From: an uncultured Collinsella sp.
Lineage (GTDB): Bacteria; Actinomycetota; Coriobacteriia; Coriobacteriales; Coriobacteriaceae
Direction: 5' to 3'
NCBI GenBank assembly: GCA_900768435.1
Contig: CAAGCW010000001.1
Location: forward strand, 14,292 to 78,291
DNA: 64,000 bases
The notes below the pieces were generated by a model. That model searched no databases. It was not told the origin of the DNA and saw nothing but the letters and a program-made list of their open reading frames with translations. The translations under genes and the position numbers were made by a program. This document shows, piece by piece, positions 34,064-42,339 of this stretch (within the stretch, counting starts at the first letter, position 1; each line of letters opens with the position of its first letter).

Positions 34064-34214
34064 GAGGAAAAGGCGAAGCAGTCTGGCTTGGGGCGCGAGG
34101 CGGTTCGCCCGCGCGTCCTATACAGTAATGTCCCTTGCCCAGGATTCCCACCTGGTTCCCTCCGCAAGCCAGCGCGGGCTGTGCGGGCGCCGCGCTGGTC
34201 ATTTCCTTTTATCC
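34064..34214 (-). ncRNA. Cobalamin (B12) riboswitch upstream of the exported cbiK operon
   Basis: Read on the minus strand, the conserved blocks appear in order: an AAAAGG/CCTTTT closing stem, a GC-rich arm CCAGCGCGG/CGCGCTGG, GAGGGAACCAGGTGGGAATCC, GGGACATTACTGTA, and the B12-box-like AAGCCAGACTGC. It sits between a strong promoter and cbiK. Downstream (34050-34064) CACGGC...GCCGTG and a CCCC/GGGG hairpin followed by TTTTCTTT (about 34005-34030) could form the expression platform. The divergent plus-strand cobalamin operon lies on the other side. Confidence 0.88.
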
Positions 34215-34247
34215 GATTGTCATATGCTCGTTGCCGAAACTTTTACT

Positions 34248-34276
34248 ATGATAGTGGGCACTTGTGAACGTGTCAA
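34248..34276 (-). promoter_or_regulatory. Strong sigma-70 promoter of the riboswitch-cbiK-transporter operon
   Basis: On the minus strand TTGACA (34276-34271) and TATCAT (34253-34248) are separated by exactly 17 bases. Transcription would begin ~25 bases before the riboswitch. Confidence 0.75.
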
Positions 34277-34407
34277 AGCCAGGGCGGGCGGCATTGCGCC
34301 TCCTGCCTGCGTATTTGCGCCGATTGCTGCCGCAGGCGCCGTGTTTTGCCCGCTGCGCGAATGGCGGCGTAAACGGTTGCGATGAGAAACGGGAAGGGAA
34401 GGCTCGG

Positions 34408-35199
34408 ATGATTTATATCGTTGGCGCAGGCTCGGGCGCCGCCGACCTTATCACGCTGCGCGGGGCGCGCCTTCTGCGCGCGGCCGACGTGGTCGTTTGG
34501 GCGGGAAGCCTTGTGAATCCCGAGCTGCTCGCTGAGTGCAAGGAATCCTGCATCGTCTACGACAGCGCACACATGACCTTGGAGGAAGTGCTCGACGTGA
34601 TGTGCGCGGCAGATGCGCGGGGCGAGGAAGTGGTGCGCCTGCACACGGGCGACCCGTGCCTGTACGGCGCCATCCAGGAGCAGATGGACGCGCTCGACGC
34701 TCGCGGCGTGGACTACGAGGTGGTGCCCGGCGTGTCGAGCTTTTGCGGTGCCGCGGCGGCGCTTCGCCAGGAATACACGCTGCCGGGAATCAGCCAGTCG
34801 GTCGTGATCACGCGGCTTTCCGGGCGTACCCCCATGCCCGCGGGCGAGGGCATGCGCACCATGGCGGAAAGCGGCTCGACTATGGTCATCTTCCTGAGCT
34901 CGGGTATGCTCGCCGAGCTTTCCGCCGAGCTTTTGGCCGCGGGCCGCAGCTCCGACGAGCCGGCGGCGCTCGTGTACAAGGCGACCTGGCCTGAGGAGCG
35001 CGTGGTGCGCTGCACAGTGGGCACGCTCGCCGATGCGGGCGCGCGAGCGGGCATCGACCGCACGGCGCTCGTGGTGGTGGGCCGCGTTCTCGGAGCTCGC
35101 GGCGGGCTTGCGCACGACGGCGCACAAGCGGAGTCGTACGAGCGCAGCAAGCTTTACGACCCTTCGTTTGCCACGGGGTATCGGAAGGCGAGCAGCTAG
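34408..35199 (+). CDS. cbiF: Precorrin-4/cobalt-precorrin-4 C11-methyltransferase
   Basis: A 263-residue SAM-dependent methyltransferase that methylates C11 of the corrin ring. IYIVGAGSGAADLITLRGARLL is the N-terminal tetrapyrrole methylase strand, VRLHTGDPCLYGAI holds the GDP-x-x-YG loop and VPGVSSFCGAAA the second signature. The SGRTPMPAGE segment is characteristic of CobM/CbiF. AGGGAAGG precedes the ATG. It is the first gene of the plus-strand operon; I see no clear promoter or B12 riboswitch for it in the ~130 bases left between the divergent promoter and the start codon. Confidence 0.94.
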   Translation: MIYIVGAGSGAADLITLRGARLLRAADVVVWAGSLVNPELLAECKESCIVYDSAHMTLEEVLDVMCAADARGEEVVRLHTGDPCLYGAIQEQMDALDARGVDYEVVPGVSSFCGAAAALRQEYTLPGISQSVVITRLSGRTPMPAGEGMRTMAESGSTMVIFLSSGMLAELSAELLAAGRSSDEPAALVYKATWPEERVVRCTVGTLADAGARAGIDRTALVVVGRVLGARGGLAHDGAQAESYERSKLYDPSFATGYRKASS

Positions 35200-35200
35200 C

Positions 35201-36385
35201 GTGGCCTTCGAGCACTACATTTATACCGGGACGACCCGCCTGCGCTGCGGCTACACCACGGGGAGCTGTGCCGCGCTCGCGGCGAAGGCGGCCTGCGAGA
35301 TGCTCTTGTCACGAAAGCCCGTCGGCCGCGTGTCGATCGTCACCCCCGGCGGGCTGCCTGTCGAGGCGAACGTGGTCGACGCATGCATCGGCGAGGGGTG
35401 CGCCCAGTGCGCCGTGCAAAAGGACGCAGGCGACGATGCCGATGTGACCGACGGCGTGCTCGTGTACGCGCGCGTGGAACATGCGGGGTCGGGCACGGGT
35501 GCTGCGGACAGCAAGGGCGTGCCCACGCGCGAATCGGAAGTTTCCGTCGATGGCGGCGTGGGCGTGGGGCGCGTGACGTTGCCCGGGCTCGAGCAGCCGG
35601 TGGGGGCGGCCGCCATCAACGCGACGCCGCGCGCGATGATCACTTCGGCGGTGCGCGAGGTGTGCGCTGAGCACGGCTTTTCTGGAAATATTGCTGTGAC
35701 GATTTCGGTACCCGAGGGTGTTGCCCTTGCCAAAAAGACCTTCAACCCGCACCTGGGGATAGAGGACGGCATCTCCATCCTGGGCACGACGGGCATCGTC
35801 GAGCCGCGCAGCCTCGCTGCCTTGCGCGACAGCATCGAGCTCGAGATCCGGCAGCATGCGGCTATGGGGCGGCGCGGAGTCGTGCTCACGCCCGGCAACT
35901 ACGGCGGGCAGTTCATCTCGGGGCATTTCCACCTAAACGGTGCGCCGGTGGTCTTTATCTCCAACTTTGTGGGCGATGCGATTGATTGCTGCGTTCGCGA
36001 GGGATTTACCAATGTCCTTCTTGTGGGACACATCGGCAAGCTGGTGAAGGTCGCGGGCGGCATCATGGACACCCATTCGCGTACCGCCGACTGCCGCGCG
36101 GAGATTCTGGCCGCCCACGCGGCCTTGGCCGGCGCGGGCGCGAAGACCGTGCGCGAGATCATGTCTTCGGTCACGACCACGGCGGCACTCGAGGTAATCG
36201 AGGCCGCCGGCGTGGGGGACGCTGCGCGCGCCTCGCTCGCCGCGGCAATTGAGGACAGGTTGCGCCGCCGCGCGGCGGGCGCATGCGACATCGCCGCGGT
36301 CGTGTTCGACGCCGAGCGCCGCGAGCTTTTCCGCACGTCGGGCGCCGATGCAGTCATCGGGGAATTGGGGGCGACGTATGAGTAA
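35201..36385 (+). CDS. cbiD: Cobalt-precorrin-5B C1-methyltransferase
   Basis: A 394-residue CbiD. RCGYTTGSCAALAAKAA is the diagnostic N-terminus, DGGVGVGRVTLPGL and HLGIEDGISILGTTGIVEP are internal signatures, and NFVGDAIDCCVREGFTNVLLVGHIGKLVKVAGGI-type sequence covers the SAM region. It methylates C1 and sets up ring contraction products in the anaerobic route, which marks this operon as the oxygen-independent pathway. The GTG start lies one base after cbiF; the longer upstream frame overlaps cbiF and is unconserved. Its end overlaps the start of the cbiL remnant by 8 bases. Confidence 0.95.
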   Translation: MAFEHYIYTGTTRLRCGYTTGSCAALAAKAACEMLLSRKPVGRVSIVTPGGLPVEANVVDACIGEGCAQCAVQKDAGDDADVTDGVLVYARVEHAGSGTGAADSKGVPTRESEVSVDGGVGVGRVTLPGLEQPVGAAAINATPRAMITSAVREVCAEHGFSGNIAVTISVPEGVALAKKTFNPHLGIEDGISILGTTGIVEPRSLAALRDSIELEIRQHAAMGRRGVVLTPGNYGGQFISGHFHLNGAPVVFISNFVGDAIDCCVREGFTNVLLVGHIGKLVKVAGGIMDTHSRTADCRAEILAAHAALAGAGAKTVREIMSSVTTTAALEVIEAAGVGDAARASLAAAIEDRLRRRAAGACDIAAVVFDAERRELFRTSGADAVIGELGATYE

Positions 36386-36611
36386 AGGCGTTCTGTACGG
36401 GGTGCGCCGCGCAATCGGCTGGCCGGGGACGAAGGTGGTCATGAAGGCGCGCCGCTCGCTTGCGGACACGAAACGCATCCTTCGCGAGGAGGGCGCCTTT
36501 GACGGTGCCGAGCTCGTAGAGGACTGTTGGCTTCCGGGCGAGCGCGTGTACCGCTCGCTCGATGATGTGCCCGATCGGGGCAGCTACTTCTCGACGATGG
36601 TGGTGCGCTAG
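36378..36611 (+). pseudogene. cbiL: Internally deleted remnant of precorrin-2 C20-methyltransferase (CbiL)
   Basis: A 77-residue frame between cbiD and cbiG. Residues 1-9 (MSKGVLYGV) match the usual start of CbiL. From about residue 18 to the end (KVVMKARRSLADTKRIL, the LPGERVYRSLDDV segment, YFSTMVVR) it matches the last ~60 residues of CbiL, including the terminal YFSTM-V signature. Roughly 150-160 residues in between, with the SAM and substrate sites, are missing. The join is in frame, so translational coupling to the flanking genes is kept. The product cannot be a methyltransferase. The comparison rests on my knowledge of the family, not on a search. Confidence 0.85.
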
Positions 36612-37745
36612 ATGAGGGTTTCCTGCATAGCGTTCACTGAGAGGGGGTATGCGTTGGCGGAGCGCACCGCACGCGCGCTTTCCGATTGCGCGCAGACAGG
36701 TGAAGATGACCCTGGCTGGGACGTTTCCGTTTCGCGCGGGTTCGGCGAGGGGAAGGCCGACCTGCGCGCATGGACGGCGCTCACGTGGGAAGCGTCGGAT
36801 GCGCTTCTGTTCGTGGGCGCGGCGGGCATCGCCGTGCGGGCGATCGCGCCGCATGTCGCCTCGAAGGCAAATGATCCCGCGGTTGTGGCGATCGACGAGG
36901 CGGGGCGCTTTGCCGTCCCGCTTTTGTCGGGGCATTTGGGCGGTGCGAACGAGCTTGCGCAAACTGTGGCACGCGCGGCAGGGGCCATCCCCGTCATCAC
37001 CACGGCGACCGACGTCCGCGGCGTGTGGGCGGTGGATACGTGGGCGCGCTGTGCGGGGCTCCCCGTTTCGAATCCCGAGGCCATCAAGCGAGTGTCGGCG
37101 CGGCTGCTTTCTGGCGGGCGCGTGGCGCTCTATTCCGACATGCCGATTTCGGGACAGCCGCCTGAGGGGGTTGACATTGCGTCCGACCGCGCTCGGGCCG
37201 ATATCGTCGTGTCGCCGTTCGCTGGCGCGAATGCAGGTGCGTCCGATCGCGCGGCGGAGACAACGGGCGAGGTCGTGCCCGCCGGTGAGACGGGGAAGCC
37301 GGCGGGCGTGCGGGCGCAGGCGCCTGCGCCCGAGCCGCTTCGCCTTGTCGTGCCCTGCATCGTTGCGGGCATAGGATGCCGTCGCGGTGCGTGCGCCGAA
37401 GCGATCGGGGAGGCGTTTCTTCTCGCGTGCGGGCAGGCGGGTATCTCGCCTTCGGCCGTGCGCAAGGCGGCGACGATCGACGTGAAGGCGCACGAGGAGG
37501 GTCTGCTCGCCTTCTGCCGCGCGCGCAATATTCCGCTTGCGACGTATTCCGCAGATGAGTTGTCGCAGGTCGAAGGCAGCGTTTCGCCATCTGATTTCGT
37601 GCGCGCGACGGTGGGGGTCGACAACGTGTGCGAGCGCGCGGCGCTCGCGGACGGGGGCAAACTTATCTTCCCGAAGCTCGCTCACGGCGGCGTGACCGTC
37701 GCGTTTTCCAAGGTAACTATTAAACTTTCGTTTAAGGAGCGGTGA
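36612..37745 (+). CDS. cbiG: Cobalt-precorrin-5A hydrolase CbiG
   Basis: A 377-residue CbiG that opens the lactone ring and releases acetaldehyde after C17 methylation. The N-terminal domain contains FVGAAGIAVRAIAPHV and VVAIDEAGRFAVPLLSGHLGGANELA. The C-terminal domain contains GIGCRRGACAEAIGEAF and the KAHEEGLLAF segment. Between them (about residues 210-245) lies a Pro/Ala/Gly-rich linker. The ATG follows the stop of the cbiL remnant directly. Confidence 0.93.
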   Translation: MRVSCIAFTERGYALAERTARALSDCAQTGEDDPGWDVSVSRGFGEGKADLRAWTALTWEASDALLFVGAAGIAVRAIAPHVASKANDPAVVAIDEAGRFAVPLLSGHLGGANELAQTVARAAGAIPVITTATDVRGVWAVDTWARCAGLPVSNPEAIKRVSARLLSGGRVALYSDMPISGQPPEGVDIASDRARADIVVSPFAGANAGASDRAAETTGEVVPAGETGKPAGVRAQAPAPEPLRLVVPCIVAGIGCRRGACAEAIGEAFLLACGQAGISPSAVRKAATIDVKAHEEGLLAFCRARNIPLATYSADELSQVEGSVSPSDFVRATVGVDNVCERAALADGGKLIFPKLAHGGVTVAFSKVTIKLSFKER

Positions 37746-38488
37746 TGGGAAAGCTCTTCGTGGTGGGGATCGGCCCGGGCGGCCCCGACGGCATGACGAT
37801 TGCGGCCCGGCGCGCGCTCGAGGCGGCCGACATCGTTGTGGGGTACACGAAATACGTGGAGCTCGCGCTCGCCGCCGTGCCCGACGCGGCGCATCTCGCG
37901 ACGCCGATGATGCATGAGGTCGAACGGTGCCGCCTGGCGCTTTCGCGCGCGCAGAGCGGAGAAGCCGTGGCGCTCGTGTGCAGCGGTGACGCGGGCGTGT
38001 ACGGCATGGCGAGCCCCGTGCTGGAGCTTGCGGAGGACTACCCCGATGTAGACGTGGAAGTTATCGCCGGGGCCACCGCGGCTCAGAGCGGGTCGGCGGT
38101 GCTCGGCGCCCCGCTTGCCCACGACTTCGCGGTCGTATCGCTCTCCGACCTGCTCACGCCATGGGAGGTCATCGAGCGCAGGCTCGCCGCCGTGGCGAGC
38201 GCCGACTTCTGCATCTGTTTGTACAACCCGCGCAGCAGAAAGCGCGCCGACAGGCTCTCGCGCGCGGCGAAGATTATGCTCGAATGGAAGGCCCCCGACA
38301 CGCTCTGCGGCTGGGTACGCAACATCGGGCGCGAGGGGCAGCAGTCGGGCATGTGCAGGCTCTCCGAGCTGGGGGAGATCGACGCTGACATGTTCACCAC
38401 CGTGTTCGTCGGCAACGCGGATACGAAGCTCGTAGGCGGCCGTATGGTCACGCCGCGCGGGTATCGGGAGATTCCATGCGAAAGGTAA
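37745..38488 (+). CDS. cbiH: Precorrin-3B/cobalt-factor III C17-methyltransferase
   Basis: A 247-residue tetrapyrrole methylase. VVGIGPGGPDGMTIAARRAL is the N-terminal strand-loop, VALVCSGDAGVYGMASPVLE the GD-x-GVYG loop of the C17 enzyme, and DFCICLYNPRSRKR with the NIGREGQQS segment are CobJ/CbiH signatures. The enzyme methylates C17 and contracts the ring. Its ATG overlaps the cbiG stop (TGATG) and AAGGAG lies upstream. It overlaps the next gene by 13 bases. Confidence 0.94.
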   Translation: MGKLFVVGIGPGGPDGMTIAARRALEAADIVVGYTKYVELALAAVPDAAHLATPMMHEVERCRLALSRAQSGEAVALVCSGDAGVYGMASPVLELAEDYPDVDVEVIAGATAAQSGSAVLGAPLAHDFAVVSLSDLLTPWEVIERRLAAVASADFCICLYNPRSRKRADRLSRAAKIMLEWKAPDTLCGWVRNIGREGQQSGMCRLSELGEIDADMFTTVFVGNADTKLVGGRMVTPRGYREIPCER

Positions 38489-39825
38489 CGATCATCGGGG
38501 CGGGGCCCGGAAACCCCGACTTGCTCTCGCGCGCGGCGCTCGACGCGATCGACATCGCCGACGTGGTCATCGGCGCTCATCGCGCGCTTGCCGGCATCGA
38601 CGTGCCGCCCGACGTGGTGAGATGCGAGCTCGTGAAGACGGCGGACATCGTCGCCGCGCTCACCGATGTGGCTTCGTGGCAGCGCGCCGTGGTCGTGATG
38701 ACGGGCGATGTGGGGCTGTTCAGCGGCGCGCGCCGCCTGGTGGAGGCGCTCTCCGGCAACGCGCAGGTGGACGTGCGCGTCATTCCCGGCATAAGCTCAG
38801 CGTCGTATCTCGCCGCGCGCCTCGCGCGTCCATGGCAGGATTGGCGCTTTGCGAGCGCTCACGGCGTGGCGTGCGACATCGTGGCCGAGGCCGAGCGCGC
38901 AGGTGAGCTCTTCCTCGCCACGTCGGGCGGGGAAGACCCCTCGCGGCTTTCGGGCGAGCTTGTGCAGGCGGGCTTCGGGGACGCGCGCGTGACGGTGGCC
39001 GAGCGCCTGTCGTACCCCGACGAGCGCATCACCTGTGCGACCGCAAGTGAAATCGCAGGTCAGACGTTCGACGACTTGAACGTGATGCTTATCGATTTCG
39101 CAGGCGGCGCCGGGTCGCCTACGGGCTCTAGCGCAGCCTCCGAGGCGCCGGCCGGCGCGTCTGCGCCCACGGCGGCTTCTTCCGCGGCGGACTCTGCGGG
39201 CGCATCCCGCGCCGCGAGCTCCCGCTGGCCGTACGCTTCCTCGGGCATTCCCGACGAGCTCTTCATCCGCGGCGACGTTCCCATGACCAAGCAGGAGGTG
39301 CGCGCCGTCGCGCTCGCGAAGCTGCGCCTTACCGCTACCGACACCGTGTGGGACGTCGGAGCCGGCACGGGGAGCGTGTCGATCGAGGCGGCGCTCGTCG
39401 CGCGAGCGGGGTCGGTATGGGCGGTTGAGCGCAACGTGGCCGGCGTGCGGCTCATCCGAGAGAACGCGGATGCATTCGGGTGCGGCAACGTGCATACGGT
39501 CCCCGGTGTTGCCCCCGAAGCGCTCGCGAAACTGCCCGTCCCCGACGCCGTGTTCGTCGGCGGGAGCGCGGGCGAGCTTCCCTCCATCGTGGAGGCGGCG
39601 CTCGAGAAGAACTCGCAGGTTCGCCTGTGTGTGCCATGCGTCACCGTTGAGACGCTCACCGAGGCGTGCGCGCTCCTCTCGGGTTCGCGCTTTAAGGGGT
39701 TCGAGGCGTGCCAGGTGTCGGCCGCCCGCGCCGAGGCTGTAGGCTCGCACCATCTCATGAAGGCGCAAAACCCCGTGTTCCTCGTCAGCGCGCGTGGTGC
39801 GGGTGGGGAAGGCGGTGCCCGGTGA
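38476..39825 (+). CDS. cbiET: Fused precorrin-6Y methyltransferase/decarboxylase (CbiE-CbiT, CobL type)
   Basis: A 449-residue fusion. Residues ~1-200 are CbiE (C5-methylating tetrapyrrole methylase: IIGAGPGNPDLL, VVMTGDVGLFSGAR, IPGISSASYLAARL). Residues ~212-255 are an Ala/Ser/Gly-rich linker. Residues ~255-449 are CbiT (C15 methylation and decarboxylation) with the SAM loop VWDVGAGTGSVSIEAA and FVGGSAGELPSIVEAAL. The IPDELFIRGDVPMTKQEVRA segment is the standard start of CbiT. Its stop overlaps the GTG start of cbiA. Confidence 0.94.
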   Translation: MRKVTIIGAGPGNPDLLSRAALDAIDIADVVIGAHRALAGIDVPPDVVRCELVKTADIVAALTDVASWQRAVVVMTGDVGLFSGARRLVEALSGNAQVDVRVIPGISSASYLAARLARPWQDWRFASAHGVACDIVAEAERAGELFLATSGGEDPSRLSGELVQAGFGDARVTVAERLSYPDERITCATASEIAGQTFDDLNVMLIDFAGGAGSPTGSSAASEAPAGASAPTAASSAADSAGASRAASSRWPYASSGIPDELFIRGDVPMTKQEVRAVALAKLRLTATDTVWDVGAGTGSVSIEAALVARAGSVWAVERNVAGVRLIRENADAFGCGNVHTVPGVAPEALAKLPVPDAVFVGGSAGELPSIVEAALEKNSQVRLCVPCVTVETLTEACALLSGSRFKGFEACQVSAARAEAVGSHHLMKAQNPVFLVSARGAGGEGGAR

Positions 39826-41204
39826 GCACGTCCATCCCGCGCTTCATGGTCGCTGCGCCCTCGAGCGGGAGCGGCAAGACGGTCGTAACGTGCGCGCTCC
39901 TGCGCGCGCTCGCGCGCCGCGGCCTTGCATGCGCGGCCTTCAAATGCGGCCCCGACTACATTGACCCGCTCTTTCATCGCCGCGTCGTTGGTGCGCGCTC
40001 GGGCAACTTAGACGGCTTCTTCACCGACGCCCCGACGCTGCGCGCCCTGCTCGCACGCGGCGCCGCGGGCGCGGATGTCGCGGTGCTCGAGGGGGTCATG
40101 GGCTTCTACGACGGCATGGCGCCCGGCGTGGCCGACGCGAGCAGCTACCAGGTTGCGCGCGACACGGAAACGCCGGTCGTTTTAGTGGTGAACGGGCGCG
40201 GGGCGTCTTTATCGCTCGCCGCCGTAATCCGCGGCATCGCCGAGTTCCTGCCTTGTGCGAACGTGCGCGGCGTCGTGCTGAACAAGACGAGCGCCGCTGC
40301 CTGCGCCTACGCGGCGCCTGCGATCGAGAAGCACACGGGCGTCGCGGTTTTGGGGAATATCTCCGCCGACGATGCGTTCTCGCTCGAAAGCCGGCATCTG
40401 GGGCTTGTGACCGCCGACGAGGTCGAGCAGCTCTCCGCGCGCATCGACAAGATGGCCGAGCTGGTGGAAAAGAGCGTCGACGTCGACCGCTTGCTCGAAA
40501 TAGCGGCGACGGCACCCGATATCTGCGAGGAACCTTACCGGTTGGAGCCGATCGCGGGAGCGCGGCCCATCGTCGCCGTCGCGCGTGACGAGGCGTTCTC
40601 GTTCTACTACGAGGAGAACCTGCGCGCGCTCGAGGACCTGGGTTGCGAGCTGGCCTTTTTCAGCCCCCTGTGTGATAGCGAGTTGCCCCGGGGGACAAGC
40701 GCCCTCTATCTGGGAGGCGGCTACCCGGAGCTCCATGCGCGGCAGCTCTCCGAGAACGCGCCGATGCGCGAGGCGGTGCGGCGCGCGGTGGAATCCGGCA
40801 TGCCGACGGTCGCCGAATGCGGTGGGTTTCTGTACCTGCAGCGCGAAATCGCCGATAGCGAAGGGCGGCGCTGGTCTGTTGCGGGCGCCCTTGAGGGCGC
40901 AAGCGAGAACGGGGGAAGGCTGTCCCATTTCGGGTACGTGGAGCTCACTTCCCAACGCGACGGGCTCTACGGGCCGTGCAGCACACGCATCCGCGCGCAC
41001 GAGTTCCACTACTGGCAGTCCACCTGCCCGGGCGGCGACTTCTGGGCGCAGAAGCCCCGGCGCGACAAGGGCTGGCTGTGCATGACGACCACCCCGTCCC
41101 TGGTTGCGGGCTTCCCGCATGTGTACTATCCTGCGAACCCCGACGTTGCGCGCGCGTTCGCGTCTGCCGCAGCGTCGTTCGCAGAGAGGAGACGGCATGG
41201 CTGA
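39822..41204 (+). CDS. cbiA: Cobyrinate a,c-diamide synthase
   Basis: A 460-residue amidotransferase that amidates the a and c side chains. The P-loop APSSGSGKTVV opens the dethiobiotin-synthetase-like half, with FKCGPDYIDP following. The C-terminal class I glutaminase-like half has YLGGGYPELHA and the nucleophile Cys in VAECGGFLYL. The start is GTG with a 4-base overlap with cbiET. The end overlaps cobT by 8 bases. Confidence 0.95.
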   Translation: MSTSIPRFMVAAPSSGSGKTVVTCALLRALARRGLACAAFKCGPDYIDPLFHRRVVGARSGNLDGFFTDAPTLRALLARGAAGADVAVLEGVMGFYDGMAPGVADASSYQVARDTETPVVLVVNGRGASLSLAAVIRGIAEFLPCANVRGVVLNKTSAAACAYAAPAIEKHTGVAVLGNISADDAFSLESRHLGLVTADEVEQLSARIDKMAELVEKSVDVDRLLEIAATAPDICEEPYRLEPIAGARPIVAVARDEAFSFYYEENLRALEDLGCELAFFSPLCDSELPRGTSALYLGGGYPELHARQLSENAPMREAVRRAVESGMPTVAECGGFLYLQREIADSEGRRWSVAGALEGASENGGRLSHFGYVELTSQRDGLYGPCSTRIRAHEFHYWQSTCPGGDFWAQKPRRDKGWLCMTTTPSLVAGFPHVYYPANPDVARAFASAAASFAERRRHG

Positions 41205-42339
41205 AGCAACCGAAACCGCGCTTGCCAGCATCCGCGAGGAAGTCGAGCGCGCGTTCTCGTCGGCGCCGGGCGCCGTGCTCGAAGCCGCGCTCTCCCGCAT
41301 CGCGCCCGCAGACGAGTGCGCCCGCGCCGCCGCGTACGCCGCGTGGGACTCCATCGCGCACCCCTTGGGGGGATTGGGCGACTTTGAAGACGCCGTCGCG
41401 TGTATCGCCGCGGCTCAGGGGAGCGCCGAGGTTGCCGAGTTTCCCCGTGCGCTCGCGGTATTCTTCTCCGACAACGGGGTCGTTGCCGAAGGCGTGTCGC
41501 AAAGCGGGCAAGACGTGACGCGAGCCGTCGCGCGCAACATGTGCGAGGGGGCCACGAGCGCCTGTCGCATGGCGGCGTTCGCGGGTGCCGAGGTCGTGCC
41601 CGTCGACGTGGGTATGGCCCGGGGCATAGAAGACGCGCGCATGGTGCGCGCGAACGTACGGCGGGGGAGCGGCAACATCGCGCACGGCTCCGCTATGTCT
41701 CGCGATGAGGCCGTGCGCGCGATCGATGTCGGAATCGCCGTCGCGTGCGGGCTTGTCCGCGCCGGCGTGCGCCTTCTCGCCGCGGGCGAGATGGGCATCG
41801 GCAACACGACCACCTCGGCGGCGGTGGCCGCAGTGCTCATCCGGGCGGACGCGCGGAGCCTCGTCGGGCGCGGCGCGGGGCTCTCGGACGCCTCGCTCGC
41901 GCGCAAGCGCGACGTGGTCGAGCGCGCTATCGACGCGAACTCGCCCGATCCTGCCGACCCGATCGACGTGCTCTCGAAGGTGGGCGGCTTCGACATCGCG
42001 GCGATGTGCGGCTTCTACCTGGGGGCCGCGGCCTCGAAGGCGCCGGCGCTCCTCGACGGGGTCATATCCTGCACGGCGGCCCTGTGCGCGGCGCGCCTGT
42101 GCCCCAACGCCTTGGGCTACCTCGTGGGCACCCACGCATCAAGCGAACCCGCAAGCCAGGAGCTCCTTCGCGAGCTCGGCATAAAGGCACCCCTCGACGC
42201 AGGCATGCACTTGGGCGAGGGCGCGGGCGCCATGGCGTATCTGCCCCTTCTGGATTCGGCGCTGCGCGTGTACCGGGATGGGAAGACGTTCACGGCGACT
42301 GGCATGGCTGCTTACGAGCATTTCGAGGCCGGGAAATGA
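41197..42339 (+). CDS. cobT: Nicotinate-nucleotide-dimethylbenzimidazole phosphoribosyltransferase
   Basis: A 380-residue CobT that activates the lower-ligand base. WDSIAHPLGGLGDFE, FFSDNGVVAEGVSQSGQDVT, AGEMGIGNTTTSAAV, and the catalytic Glu in MHLGEGAGAMA are all present. AGAGGAGA precedes the ATG, which lies within the end of cbiA. The presence of cobT implies that the organism attaches a benzimidazole or similar base; no base synthesis gene (bluB/bza) is visible here. Confidence 0.95.
   Translation: MAEATETALASIREEVERAFSSAPGAVLEAALSRIAPADECARAAAYAAWDSIAHPLGGLGDFEDAVACIAAAQGSAEVAEFPRALAVFFSDNGVVAEGVSQSGQDVTRAVARNMCEGATSACRMAAFAGAEVVPVDVGMARGIEDARMVRANVRRGSGNIAHGSAMSRDEAVRAIDVGIAVACGLVRAGVRLLAAGEMGIGNTTTSAAVAAVLIRADARSLVGRGAGLSDASLARKRDVVERAIDANSPDPADPIDVLSKVGGFDIAAMCGFYLGAAASKAPALLDGVISCTAALCAARLCPNALGYLVGTHASSEPASQELLRELGIKAPLDAGMHLGEGAGAMAYLPLLDSALRVYRDGKTFTATGMAAYEHFEAGK

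Noticed and set aside
34273..34300. AAAGCCAGGGCGGGC on the plus strand, resembling a B12 box before cbiF
   Set aside because: Only this one block is present; the GGGAA, GGTG and ACTGTA-type blocks and paired arms needed for a cobalamin riboswitch are absent on the plus strand.
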